Of a DNA stretch of 7,214 nucleotides, positions 1-5,594 are shown piece after piece. The notes beneath the pieces are model-generated. The model did no database searches. It saw only the letters and a list, made by a program, of their open reading frames with translations, and was not told where the DNA came from. Numbering within the stretch: the stretch's first letter is position 1; the number at the start of each line of letters is the position of its first letter. A program made the translations under genes and the position numbers. Source of the stretch: ZC4RG29 sp964521255 (GTDB lineage: Bacteria > Bacteroidota > Bacteroidia > Cytophagales > Cyclobacteriaceae); contig CAZFRM010000053.1 in NCBI GenBank assembly GCA_964521255.1, positions 1-7,214 of the forward strand, in the 5' to 3' direction.

Positions 1-267
1 AGCCATCAGAACATTACCACCTGCCAAGCAGGTGGTTTTCTGAGGTGCAATAAAACCTTGCTTGAAATCTATTTGCATATCATGGTAAGGCATATCATCC
101 GCGCTTAAAGAAGACTTTGAGAAAGTCAAACCAACACGTGGAATTATGGTTTGGGCAAATGATTTTATGTCCACAAGACACAGCAACTGAAAGAAAATAA
201 TGGTAAGTATTCTTTTCCCTGATCTATTTAACTGGAATGATGCAAGGCAACGGTATAGTTTACTCAT
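1..267 (-). CDS. Outer-membrane beta-barrel protein, N-terminal part (runs off the left edge)
   Basis: The frame starts at an ATG (267-265) and stays open for 89 codons to the window edge, so the C-terminus is missing. A long signal peptide is visible: a basic stretch NRSGKR at residues 14-19, a hydrophobic run ILTIIFFQLLCLV at 20-32, and a probable cleavage site SFA|Q after residue 38. The mature protein opens with TIIPRVGLTFSKSS, the kind of first strand seen in Bacteroidota PorT/OMP_b-brl_2-like barrels. Residues 78-84 (TTCLAGG) are encoded by a perfect palindrome, odd for a barrel strand. The gene follows a decayed leader of another outer-membrane protein (331-477) by 63 nt. The barrel class is a family-level inference from the N-terminus only; substrate or partner is unknown. 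Confidence 0.65.
   Translation of the reverse strand, partial: MSKLYRCLASFQLNRSGKRILTIIFFQLLCLVDIKSFAQTIIPRVGLTFSKSSLSADDMPYHDMQIDFKQGFIAPQKTTCLAGGNVLMA
16..36. repeat. Perfect 9-bp palindrome inside the outer-membrane protein gene
   Basis: ACCACCTGC and GCAGGTGGT face each other across the 3-nt loop CAA. The frame of the enclosing gene reads straight through it as TTCLAGG. It looks like a small mobile or REP-like palindrome that landed in frame, but one copy cannot show mobility. Confidence 0.5.
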
Positions 268-330
268 GTGTTGTAAGGTTTACTGTTTTTAAATGTAATA
301 CTACGAGCATTGAATATTCTGATTTTACAT

Positions 331-477
331 TTATGAAGTTCCACTGAATATACCATCTTCTGCTAACGGTTTAGATTCCATCCCTCCTTTTACACCGAAT
401 GAGACCTGGCTCATGACAAGGGTAAAAGGAAAAATCAGAAAGAAGGTAAGGATTGTTTTTTGAATCATTCGTCTCAT
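331..477 (-). pseudogene. Remnant of outer-membrane protein 5' end (leader copy A), 48 codons
   Basis: The remnant begins MRRMIQKTILTFFLIFPF and has a signal peptide ending near VMSQ, followed by VSFGVKGGM. It is clearly homologous to the longer copy at 2659-3030 (QVTFGVKGGMNLNRL). Just after GGM an extra G shifts the frame: removing it restores MNLNR, which is then followed by a TAG. As it stands the frame reads ESKPLAEDGIFSGTS and stops. Homology to copy B ends around position 364. It lies between the stop of the immunity-like gene (581) and the start of a different outer-membrane protein gene (267). I read it as a dead 5' fragment, though its signal peptide is intact and could still be translated. 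Confidence 0.7.
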
Positions 478-565
478 CTATTCATTTTTAATTTATCTAT
501 TGATATGCATAGTTTCTTTAACTATTTCGTGTATCCATCTTTGCCGGTGAAGAACAACGGCAAAG
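364..565 (-). repeat. Leader repeat copy A (upstream region plus signal-peptide segment)
   Basis: This stretch aligns nearly base for base with 2904-3087 (B), 6202-6337 (C) and, in its outer part, 7119-7160 (D). Conserved landmarks in transcription order are the CACCGGCAAAGATGG block, a small hairpin ATAGTTAAAGAAACTAT (509-525; loop one base longer than in B and C), CATATCAATAGATAAAT, and the start of the signal-peptide ORF. I see no clear Bacteroidota promoter (TAnnTTTG), so a promoter here is a guess from position. Confidence 0.75.
539..565. other. Inverted repeat (8-bp stem) downstream of the immunity-like gene
   Basis: CTTTGCCG (539-546) pairs exactly with CGGCAAAG (558-565) around an 11-nt loop. 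It begins 16 nt after the stop of the immunity-like gene at 581. No T-run follows, so it is not a textbook intrinsic terminator. In copies B, C and D the far arm is eroded or replaced, so the perfect form exists only here. Confidence 0.45.
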
Positions 566-577
566 GCGAGAGAGTTA

Positions 578-1138
578 CATTTAACACCATTCCTCTATTC
601 TTCCAATTAGCTTTGTCTCATTTACACTTAAATTTTTAAATATCAGATGCATCTTAATATTTCCTAAAGCACCTTCGACTTTGAATGTAACTTCGTAGTC
701 ATTATTGAAATTTCGGAAACATGCTCGAAGGGGTCTGTATGTTCTTGAGAATCCAAATTTGTTTCTAATCTCAATGACATTTCTAGCTAGAAAAAATGGC
801 TGTAATGTTGATTTAAACAAATAGGGAAAATCAGATCTTGCTGTGATCAGGGCAAACTCTTCTGATAAAAAAATTGTGCATTTATCTGAGCCTGTTGGAG
901 ATAGAAAATTATTCTTCCATCCACTTTCCTCAGTACCAACAGTTCTGATATCTTTCAATGTAAATTTGATACACGGTTTGATTCTATTTACTAGAATTTG
1001 CTGTTGCCTAGAATATCCCTTTGATACTAGATAGTTAATCACAAAAAAAATTGATAGTACCGACAACGTGGAAATAATTATTGCTATAATCATATTTCAA
1101 AAAAAATTAATTTACCTTGACCCAGGAGACAAAAATGG
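578..1138 (-). repeat. Direct repeat copy 1: immunity-like gene plus toxin-gene tail
   Basis: This ~560-nt block recurs at 5592-6150 at a constant offset of 5014 bases through most of its length. It covers the whole 170-codon gene, the AAATATG start context and the last ~30 nt of the upstream RHS gene. Positions 630-839 appear identical to 5644-5853 at every base; the flanking parts have diverged. Confidence 0.9.
581..1093 (-). CDS. Putative membrane-anchored immunity protein, copy 1 (partner of the RHS tip)
   Basis: This is a 170-residue protein starting at ATG 1093, 18 nt after the RHS stop codon. That placement is where the cognate immunity protein of an RHS toxin normally sits. Residues 3-22 form one hydrophobic membrane segment (IAIIISTLSVLSIFFVINYL). 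It is followed by basic residues (K25, R29, R37, K39), which suggests an N-out, C-in topology. The rest is a soluble mixed alpha/beta-looking domain with LFKSTLQPFFLARN and RTYRPLRACFRNFNNDYEV, ending in RIEEWC. I do not recognise the family. A second copy lies at 5595-6107, with about 15 substitutions by hand count, mostly in the N-terminal half. The immunity role is inferred from position and duplication, not from a known motif. Confidence 0.7.
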   Translation of the reverse strand: MIIAIIISTLSVLSIFFVINYLVSKGYSRQQQILVNRIKPCIKFTLKDIRTVGTEESGWKNNFLSPTGSDKCTIFLSEEFALITARSDFPYLFKSTLQPFFLARNVIEIRNKFGFSRTYRPLRACFRNFNNDYEVTFKVEGALGNIKMHLIFKNLSVNETKLIGRIEEWC

Positions 1139-2662
1139 AGCAGTCAATAGATTAAGCCAACTTCTATCTGAAGTTTTTTGAACACCCCTATTCAATAGCC
1201 ACGTTCCAGTGCCAGCAGCGTCATAGCCAAATAATTCATCCAATTGTATGTTTGATCTTATTTGTCCTGAAACTGGTAATCCAGTACCAAAACTGCCTAG
1301 AATGCCAAATTCGTGAATATTCCAAAGATTACTTACCGAATTTTGGTAATTCACCCCCGCAGATAATTTGATAATTGGAGTTCCTAAACTAAATCCCTCT
1401 CCAAAATATGTGAAAGACCCCACAATGGATCCCGGTGTCATTCCTGAAGGGTCATCTCCTTTATAAAAACCTATCACCAAATTGTACATACTAGTTACAG
1501 AAACTTCTGGTGTACTTATAGTTTGACCAAACTCTCCTATCAAATAGTCATAGGGATAATATGCGTAATCTCCACCTAAAAAGATTCCTGACATATTTGT
1601 TAGACTGGCATCAAACCCAACCCCGGGTGAAAAAAGAGCCGAAATACCTCTATTAATTCCAATGAAAACATTACTTGCATCATATTTAAGGTTACCCCCA
1701 AAATCATAATCAACATTATACGTAGCATCGATCTCAGTAACGATTGTGAGACTTGATCCATTTGTTCCATTAAGTATAATGTCATTCACACCACCGCCGT
1801 CAGGATCACCGCCAGAAATAGGGCTATTTCCCATTCCAACATATGGAGAAAAAAACTGACGTTTCGGATCAACCGCAGTCCACCTACCAATCACCGGATC
1901 ATACTCTCTTAGCTCAAAATGATTCCACCCAGTCTCTTCATCTTTCTCTGCAAACTGGCCCTGGTAACCAAAGCGGTATTTGTACAATAGCTCATCCGTC
2001 TTTTGTTCCCTCAATACATCGCCCCAAACGCCGTAGTCAGTAGCTTGTACTACCAGGTTTTGAGTATGCGTAACCTTGAGGTCGTCAAACCACACTTTGG
2101 TAGCTTCGCTCTGGTTGCTTACCCAAATGTAAATGTAGCCATTCTGGTTTATTTCTACAGGGCGATTATAAGACGGCGGATCGCCAGGCTCATTAAAAAA
2201 CAAACGGTTATGCAAGCGTTCGTTCGGTGCGCCTTCTCCCCCCGGTTCAAAACCGGCATCTTCGCTCACCCGAACCCAGCCAGCATCCTGGTAAACCATG
2301 TTATCATCGTAGACAATGTAGTTCAGGTATGCATTGGGAAGGGTGTTGTCAGATCCGTCGGGATATTCCGCCGCATTGAAAGCGCCCAGCAAACTCGATG
2401 AAGTTTGGTTCTGTGTATAACCTTCAAAACCTTTTACGTTCGTGAATGTTCCTCCAAGCATAGAGGCCAATGCCACAACATCAAGTCCCTCGTAGCTTAT
2501 CTTCTCTTCATACCGTGTCCACGTTTCCATCTGCACCTTGTCACCCCCGTTTACTTTAAGGGCTATCGCTGGGCCTATTGCTTTATCGGTGGCTTCCATA
2601 CCGGCCATGCCGTCTACCCAGTATATCCCTCTATGCTCCGCTATGGCTTTGCGTACACTCAT
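1112..2662 (-). CDS. Truncated RHS/YD-repeat protein 'tip' with variable C-terminal toxin-candidate domain
   Basis: This is a 516-residue fragment of what would normally be a much larger RHS protein. No signal peptide and no full YD-repeat array are present. Residues 25-60 (KAIGPAIALKVNGGDKVQME) and 165-200 (VWFDDLKVTHTQ) match the carbohydrate-binding-like stretch that precedes the core in Bacteroidota RHS proteins. The RHS-associated core is at 229-290: YRFGYQGQFAEKDEETG, ELREYDPVIGRWTAVDP, SPYVGMGNSPISGGDPDGG. After residue 290 the sequence becomes the variable domain (about 226 aa), rich in Gly, Ser and aromatics with alternating beta-like hydrophobicity (GSFTYFGEGFSLGTPIIKLS). No HNH, EndoU, ADP-ribosyltransferase or deaminase motif is apparent. 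DNA is visibly more GC-rich in the core half than in the C-terminal half. The ATG overlaps the stop of the leader-B ORF (ATGA, 2659-2662). The toxin role is inferred from RHS architecture. Confidence 0.8.
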   Translation of the reverse strand: MSVRKAIAEHRGIYWVDGMAGMEATDKAIGPAIALKVNGGDKVQMETWTRYEEKISYEGLDVVALASMLGGTFTNVKGFEGYTQNQTSSSLLGAFNAAEYPDGSDNTLPNAYLNYIVYDDNMVYQDAGWVRVSEDAGFEPGGEGAPNERLHNRLFFNEPGDPPSYNRPVEINQNGYIYIWVSNQSEATKVWFDDLKVTHTQNLVVQATDYGVWGDVLREQKTDELLYKYRFGYQGQFAEKDEETGWNHFELREYDPVIGRWTAVDPKRQFFSPYVGMGNSPISGGDPDGGGVNDIILNGTNGSSLTIVTEIDATYNVDYDFGGNLKYDASNVFIGINRGISALFSPGVGFDASLTNMSGIFLGGDYAYYPYDYLIGEFGQTISTPEVSVTSMYNLVIGFYKGDDPSGMTPGSIVGSFTYFGEGFSLGTPIIKLSAGVNYQNSVSNLWNIHEFGILGSFGTGLPVSGQIRSNIQLDELFGYDAAGTGTWLLNRGVQKTSDRSWLNLLTAPFLSPGSR

Positions 2663-3030
2663 CGGTTATTGCTATTCAAGTACATACATCTCATTTGTTC
2701 AGTATTGCTGTGTAGGGTGTTCGTTCGTTGTTGAAGTTTCCCCTCCGAAAGCGCAGAGAGTCCCCGAAGCGGGAGACTCTGCGGAGAATTCGGGATGAGT
2801 GAGAATTTACCTGATAATTTTATGTTAGAGTAAACACCAGCATGATAAGAGAACAATGACTTCATGTTATACTCAACATGATCCGGAAGGTTGGTTATTA
2901 CCAAACGGTTCAGGTTCATCCCTCCTTTTACACCGAATGTGACTTGACTCATGGCAAGGGTAAAAGGAAAAATTAGAAAGACGGTAAGGATTGTTTTTCG
3001 GATCATTCGTTTCATCTGTTCATTTTTCAT
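2659..3030 (-). pseudogene. Outer-membrane protein 5' end fused through a palindrome to RHS-upstream DNA (leader copy B)
   Basis: This 123-residue open frame is chimeric. Residues 1-28 are a signal peptide (MKRMIRKTILTVFLIFPF, cleavage near AMS|Q). Residues 29-81 are the start of a PorT/OMP_b-brl_2-like barrel (VTFGVKGGMNLNRL, SYHAGVYSNIKLSGKFSLIPN). From residue 82 the frame enters a GC-rich palindrome read as SPQSLPLRGLSALSEG and then non-homologous tail sequence ending LNSNNR. Its TGA overlaps the ATG of the RHS tip (ATGA), so ribosomes finishing this ORF could restart on the RHS gene. ATG 3030 is the first start; ATG 3015 (MKRMIRK) matches the starts of copies A and C. As an outer-membrane protein it is clearly truncated; as a leader ORF it may still act. 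Confidence 0.75.
2743..2786. repeat. GC-rich palindromic repeat R1
   Basis: CTCCG (2743-2747) pairs with CGGAG (2782-2786). Inside these, GCAGAG pairs with CTCTGC and TCCCCGAAGCGGGA forms the tip, with small mismatches between. The same core CCCCGAAGCGGGAGA.TCTGCGGAGA recurs at 6156-6195, and a variant lies at 3491-3520. It sits exactly at the junction where outer-membrane protein homology ends. Confidence 0.7.
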
Positions 3031-3087
3031 TTATCTATTGATATGTATAGTTCTTTAACTATTTCGTGCATCCTCTTTGTCGGTGAA
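2904..3087 (-). repeat. Leader repeat copy B
   Basis: This copy is homologous to 364-565 and 6202-6337. It contains the perfect hairpin ATAGTTAAAGAACTAT (3047-3062; 6-bp stem, 4-nt loop) ahead of the signal-peptide ORF. Its outer edge lies 14 nt after the stop of the preceding gene (3101). The outer arm of the longer hairpin seen in copy A is lost here. It heads the RHS tip and its immunity-like gene. Confidence 0.75.
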
Positions 3088-3100
3088 ATAAGTATTTAAA

Positions 3101-3463
3101 CTATTCAAGAGGCTGTAGAGGATAGGTAGATAGTTTAACCATCTTATGCACTTCAAATTCACCAAACTCATTCTTCCTAAATAGAATAACATGCGCCTCA
3201 CCACTTATCTTAACTAAAGAATCTCCAACAGTTGCAAAGCGGTGTATTTTATCGCCATAGGTGCCAAAGGAATGCCAATTCCCATTAACTCGAAAATAAA
3301 GGATTCCATGATTTTCTCGCCGTTCAATGTCCTCAATTATACCCCTAAACTCTAGTTCGATAAGTTTTTCCTTGAATGAATAATTATTTCTAATCAATAA
3401 GAAAAGAAATATGGTAACCGGGATAGATACCAAGACAAACAAAGTCACCTTTCTATTCTTCAT
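3101..3463 (-). CDS. Small single-pass membrane protein, immunity-like
   Basis: I choose ATG 3463 (MKNRKVTLF). The frame is open further upstream through the R2 palindrome, but only with a TTG start at 3487. The product is 120 residues with a membrane segment at about 7-24 (TLFVLVSIPVTIFLFLLI). A soluble domain follows, containing FRGIIEDIERRENHGILYFRV, HRFATVGDSLVKISG and HVILFRKNEFG. A short membrane anchor followed by a small beta domain with a 'VGDSLxK' turn is a pattern I associate with Bacteroidota polymorphic-toxin immunity neighbourhoods, from general knowledge rather than a firm family match. It is the last gene before leader copy B. It is intact. Confidence 0.6.
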   Translation of the reverse strand: MKNRKVTLFVLVSIPVTIFLFLLIRNNYSFKEKLIELEFRGIIEDIERRENHGILYFRVNGNWHSFGTYGDKIHRFATVGDSLVKISGEAHVILFRKNEFGEFEVHKMVKLSTYPLQPLE

Positions 3464-3490
3464 AATAAAATCATTAAAAATCTGCAAATA

Positions 3491-3520
3491 GTCTCCCGTA
3501 GCGGGAGGTTCTGCGGAGAC
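3491..3520. repeat. GC-rich palindromic repeat R2 (variant)
   Basis: CTCCCG-TAG-CGGGAG is a perfect inner hairpin (3493-3507), and GTCTCC (3491-3496) can alternatively pair with GGAGAC (3515-3520). It shares TAGCGGGAG..TCTGCGGAGA with R1 and R3. It lies between the 198-aa lipoprotein gene and the 120-aa membrane protein gene. No T-run makes it a standard terminator. Confidence 0.6.
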
Positions 3521-3534
3521 GGTAATTGGTTACA

Positions 3535-4131
3535 TCACCATATAATTAACCAGTATATAATTTCCTTATTTCTACGATTCAAAATGCCTCCATTTGAAAA
3601 TCCATGTCTCCATTGTTCAGGCATTTGTTCGTTGGCGTTTAAATTCTCGTCTGCTGTAAATTTCCCTGGCTTCGATTCAAATACTAAAATTGTACTTGTA
3701 GAATCAAACTTGGATTTCTTGAGGCAGTTAAATTGATCATACAAAGGAGGTAAAAAAAATAAATTCACTAAGCATTCTTTTTTTCTCAATCTAACAGAAT
3801 CAAAAAGATATAAATTGCAGCTATCAAAAACCGAGGTTTCAAATTTACTTTGTTTTAAGAGCTTATCACTTTCCTTTTTAAATTCTTCGTCCGAAAATTC
3901 AATTGATGAGAATATTCCACAATAGCCTGAAGCGTATATCGCCTCTGGAAAAAGTATACACTGTGATTTGATATTCGAAATTTCCTTATTCGCAAATTGA
4001 AAGTTCAAAAAAACATCATTTGAAACTTGTTCTTTAAATTCTTTTACCTTGGTTTCAAAGGACTGTTTTTTCTCATTGCAAGAAAGGGACAGCGTCAACC
4101 AAAATATTATTCCCAAAAATCTATATGACAT
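3535..4131 (-). CDS. Predicted lipoprotein of unknown function, 198 aa
   Basis: The protein starts MSYRFLGIIFWLTLSLSC; LSLSC is a lipobox, with lipidation predicted on Cys18. After a polar linker (NEKKQSFETKVKEFKEQ) comes a lysine- and phenylalanine-rich soluble domain with several cysteines (SQCILFPEAIYASGYCG, DSCNLYLF, KKECLVNLFFLPP), ending in a hydrophobic IIYWLIIW. It begins 43 nt after the end of the frameshifted gene at 4174-4427. In this setting a periplasm-facing lipoprotein could be an immunity or accessory factor, but no family is recognised. The gene is intact. Confidence 0.65.
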   Translation of the reverse strand: MSYRFLGIIFWLTLSLSCNEKKQSFETKVKEFKEQVSNDVFLNFQFANKEISNIKSQCILFPEAIYASGYCGIFSSIEFSDEEFKKESDKLLKQSKFETSVFDSCNLYLFDSVRLRKKECLVNLFFLPPLYDQFNCLKKSKFDSTSTILVFESKPGKFTADENLNANEQMPEQWRHGFSNGGILNRRNKEIIYWLIIW

Positions 4132-4173
4132 AAAACAATACTATTTATCACTTTCGTCCCCGCAGAGGTGTAC

Positions 4174-4427
4174 TCATTTTTTGTTGGTATAATAAATCCT
4201 GTTTTCAGCGGAATAGTATATTCTAATTTCACCATTGCGCTTCACGTTGATGCCTGTAACAAATACAATGTCTGGCTGATTTGTGAATCCATCTTGATCA
4301 TAGAAAACAAACCATCAAGTGAAATATCCCAATACTTACGATTAAATGTCCGTGTCCCCGAAGATCCATAAACCCTTCCATGAAATGAGTTTACCCTCTC
4401 ATAATATTTCACATCTACATTGACCAT
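4174..4427 (-). pseudogene. Frameshifted small gene (about 84 codons over two frames)
   Basis: The first frame starts at ATG 4427 and reads MVNVDVKYYERVNSFHG, then VYGSSGTRTFNRKYWDISLDG. In the stretch TTTGTTTTCTATGATC the sensible coding moves to another frame, which reads FYDQDGFTNQPDIVFVTGIN and KRNGEIRIYYSAENRIYYTN before a TGA at 4176-4174. The first frame instead ends at 4242 after low-quality sequence. Both halves look like real protein, so one indel in the T-run is the simplest cause. The start overlaps the end of the 67-aa gene by 13 nt, suggesting former translational coupling. Function unknown; in context probably a former immunity or accessory protein. Confidence 0.6.
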
Positions 4428-4618
4428 TCAATTAAACTTTGATCGGATATTCCAAATGCATCCAATAGCTCATAAAGTTCCTTCTCACATGGTTTTTCAT
4501 ACAGGCACTGGACAACTAAATAGAGATATGTTTGATCGCAGCCTTCCTCAATTACTTCTGCAATTTTTTTTTGAATTGTGTCAGATAAAACATGTCTGAT
4601 ATTAAGGTCTCGAATCAT
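4415..4618 (-). CDS. Small acidic protein, 67 aa, possible immunity protein
   Basis: The product begins MIRDLNIRHVLSDTIQKKIA and has predicted helical stretches (EVIEEGCDQTYLYLVVQCLY, KELYELLDAFGISDQ), ending LIEWSM. It is complete, with ATG at 4618. It starts 45 nt after the stop of the GAGHH fragment (4664), the usual toxin-then-immunity order. The tail overlaps the next start by 13 nt. I do not recognise the family. Confidence 0.5.
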   Translation of the reverse strand: MIRDLNIRHVLSDTIQKKIAEVIEEGCDQTYLYLVVQCLYEKPCEKELYELLDAFGISDQSLIEWSM

Positions 4619-4663
4619 ATCGCCCTCGATTTTTATCTTTATTGTTTATTGTCGCTATCATAA

Positions 4664-4906
4664 CTATTCGGGGTTTGTAAATCCATATACACCGGTTTCC
4701 ATCCACTTAACAATATCAATTGGATGATGTCCAGCTCCAAAGGGAAGCGACTCATACTTCGATTTCATTTTACCAATCTTCAATCTAGGCTCACCGGCTC
4801 TCCATACTTCCCAATTATGGGATTTAACATTCAGTCCAAAATCAACAGTTGTTCGAAACATTGGTAGAACTAAATTTCTCTCAAGAGACACATTACCTAT
4901 TTTCTT
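4664..4906 (-). pseudogene. C-terminal fragment of a toxin-like protein (GAGHH motif)
   Basis: The frame is open from after a TGA (4909-4907) with no convincing start; a GTG at 4891 is available. It reads VSLERNLVLPMFRTTVDFGL, then HNWEVWRAGEPRLKIGKMKS and LPFGAGHHPIDIVKWMETG, ending VYGFTNPE. The paired histidines after a Gly, with a preceding basic segment, recall GHH-type HNH/endonuclease-VII toxin ends, but this is a resemblance only. The N-terminal part and any RHS core are absent, so it is a 5'-truncated remnant. It is followed by the 67-aa gene, plausibly its former immunity partner. Confidence 0.45.
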
Positions 4907-5134
4907 TCACCCACATAGTTTTATACCACCAATAATCATTGTATGAACATAAAATGTAATATCCTTCTTTACTAATTCCGCCAAATCTACCACTACATCT
5001 TTATGTGTTCTAAACTCAAACGCCCTAATTAGGTTTGCATTGAAAAGAGAAGAATCATTCATTACGTATTGTATAAACATTTTTTCGTTTCTAATAGGAA
5101 AATGTGTCTTTGCTCCAGTACTCGAGCTTCTAAT
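4893..5134 (-). pseudogene. Frameshifted, 5'-truncated gene fragment
   Basis: One frame (5134 to 4907) reads SSSTGAKTHFPIRNEKMFIQ, then NLIRAFEFRTHKDVVV. Near 5005 the better coding moves to a second frame, SGRFGGISKEGYYILCSYND and YWWYKTMWVKENR, ending at TAA 4895-4893. The aromatic, glycine-rich second half is convincing protein, while the first frame past that point is not. There is no start codon at the 5' end: the frame opens directly out of the shared toxin-tail repeat (5131-5166), so the 5' part was probably lost by recombination there. An internal ATG at 5080 exists. Function unknown. Confidence 0.5.
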
Positions 5135-5498
5135 TTACTTTGACCTGGACACAAATGGTTTTCCTCCGAAAAGTCGAGATAATCTTATCCAATTCTATAC
5201 ATGATTTCTTTATTCTCATGCCAAGTCCAATTATCCAATTATTGAGTATTAGTTCAATTTCCTTTGGACCATTAACCATTTTCATTTCCTCTGTCGTACA
5301 TTCGTACACCTTAATTCGCCCGTCTTTAATAATATCAATGACTATCGGCTTTAAATAGTCTACTTTTTTATCCAGTTCTGTCATTGGTTGATTTTGAAAA
5401 ACTTTATTTGTAACTGATATTATATCCCAAAGAGATATCCAATCTTCATCGATCTCATCTTTAAGGATAGCTTTAATTTTATCACTGAGCTCTTCCAT
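5130..5498 (-). CDS. Acidic 122-aa protein, immunity-like, with a probably chimeric C-terminus
   Basis: It starts at ATG 5498 (MEELSDKIKAILKDEIDEDW). The protein is acidic and helical at first (SLWDIISVTNKVF, MTELDKKVDYLKPIVIDIIK), then has DGRIKVYECTTEEMK and EIELILNNWIIGLGMRIKK. Size, acidity and setting suit a cytoplasmic immunity protein, but I cannot name a family. The last codons (RRKTICVQVKVN, stop 5132-5130) are encoded by the shared tail repeat also found at 6122-6158 and, in part, at the RHS 3' end. The native C-terminus was therefore probably replaced by recombination. It may still be functional because most of the fold precedes the junction. Confidence 0.55.
   Translation of the reverse strand: MEELSDKIKAILKDEIDEDWISLWDIISVTNKVFQNQPMTELDKKVDYLKPIVIDIIKDGRIKVYECTTEEMKMVNGPKEIELILNNWIIGLGMRIKKSCIELDKIISTFRRKTICVQVKVN
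5131..5166 (-). repeat. Toxin-gene tail repeat, second copy
   Basis: It matches 6122-6158 with a one-base gap and one change (CCCAGG versus CCTGG). It also matches the RHS 3' end at 1108-1138 more loosely. Just beyond its outer edge the sequence CTCCGAAAAG resembles the edge of the GC-rich palindrome family. Confidence 0.65.
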
Positions 5499-5522
5499 TT
5501 TTTTACTATCTTCCTCTAAGGA

Positions 5523-5594
5523 CTACGTTATATATTGTAATTGGGTTAATCCACAGAAGCCATATCTCTCCAGCAATCTTCCTAGAATTTGCAT
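5523..5594 (-). other. 23-codon open frame between two genes, possible remnant
   Basis: Its ATG directly abuts the stop of the upstream immunity-like gene (TAAATG) and it reads ILGRLLERYGFCGLTQLQYI. The composition is protein-like but it is too short to assign. Otherwise the 96-nt gap 5499-5594 holds nothing I can support. Confidence 0.2.

Noticed and set aside
480..560. Bacteroidota-type promoter (TTTG / TAnnTTTG) in the leader repeat
   Set aside because: I could not find the -7 and -33 elements at proper spacing in any copy; a promoter may exist but is not supported by sequence.
539..565. Intrinsic terminator after the immunity-like gene
   Set aside because: The stem is perfect, but the loop is 11 nt and no T-run follows on either strand.
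1600..1785. Minus-strand 61-codon frame inside the RHS gene
   Set aside because: It overlaps the RHS variable domain in another frame and is low-complexity (Met/Leu-rich).
2003..2734. Plus-strand open frames opposite the RHS gene (also at 843-1034, 1843-2043, 2538-2798, 5140-5358, 5857-6048)
   Set aside because: They lie antisense to well-supported minus-strand genes, have no protein-like features and follow the composition of the opposite strand.
3464..3487. TTG start for the 120-aa membrane protein
   Set aside because: ATG 3463 gives a standard basic N-terminus directly before the membrane segment.
4157..4170. CCCCGCAGAGG resembling part of the GC-rich palindrome
   Set aside because: Only about 10 bases match and no second arm is present.
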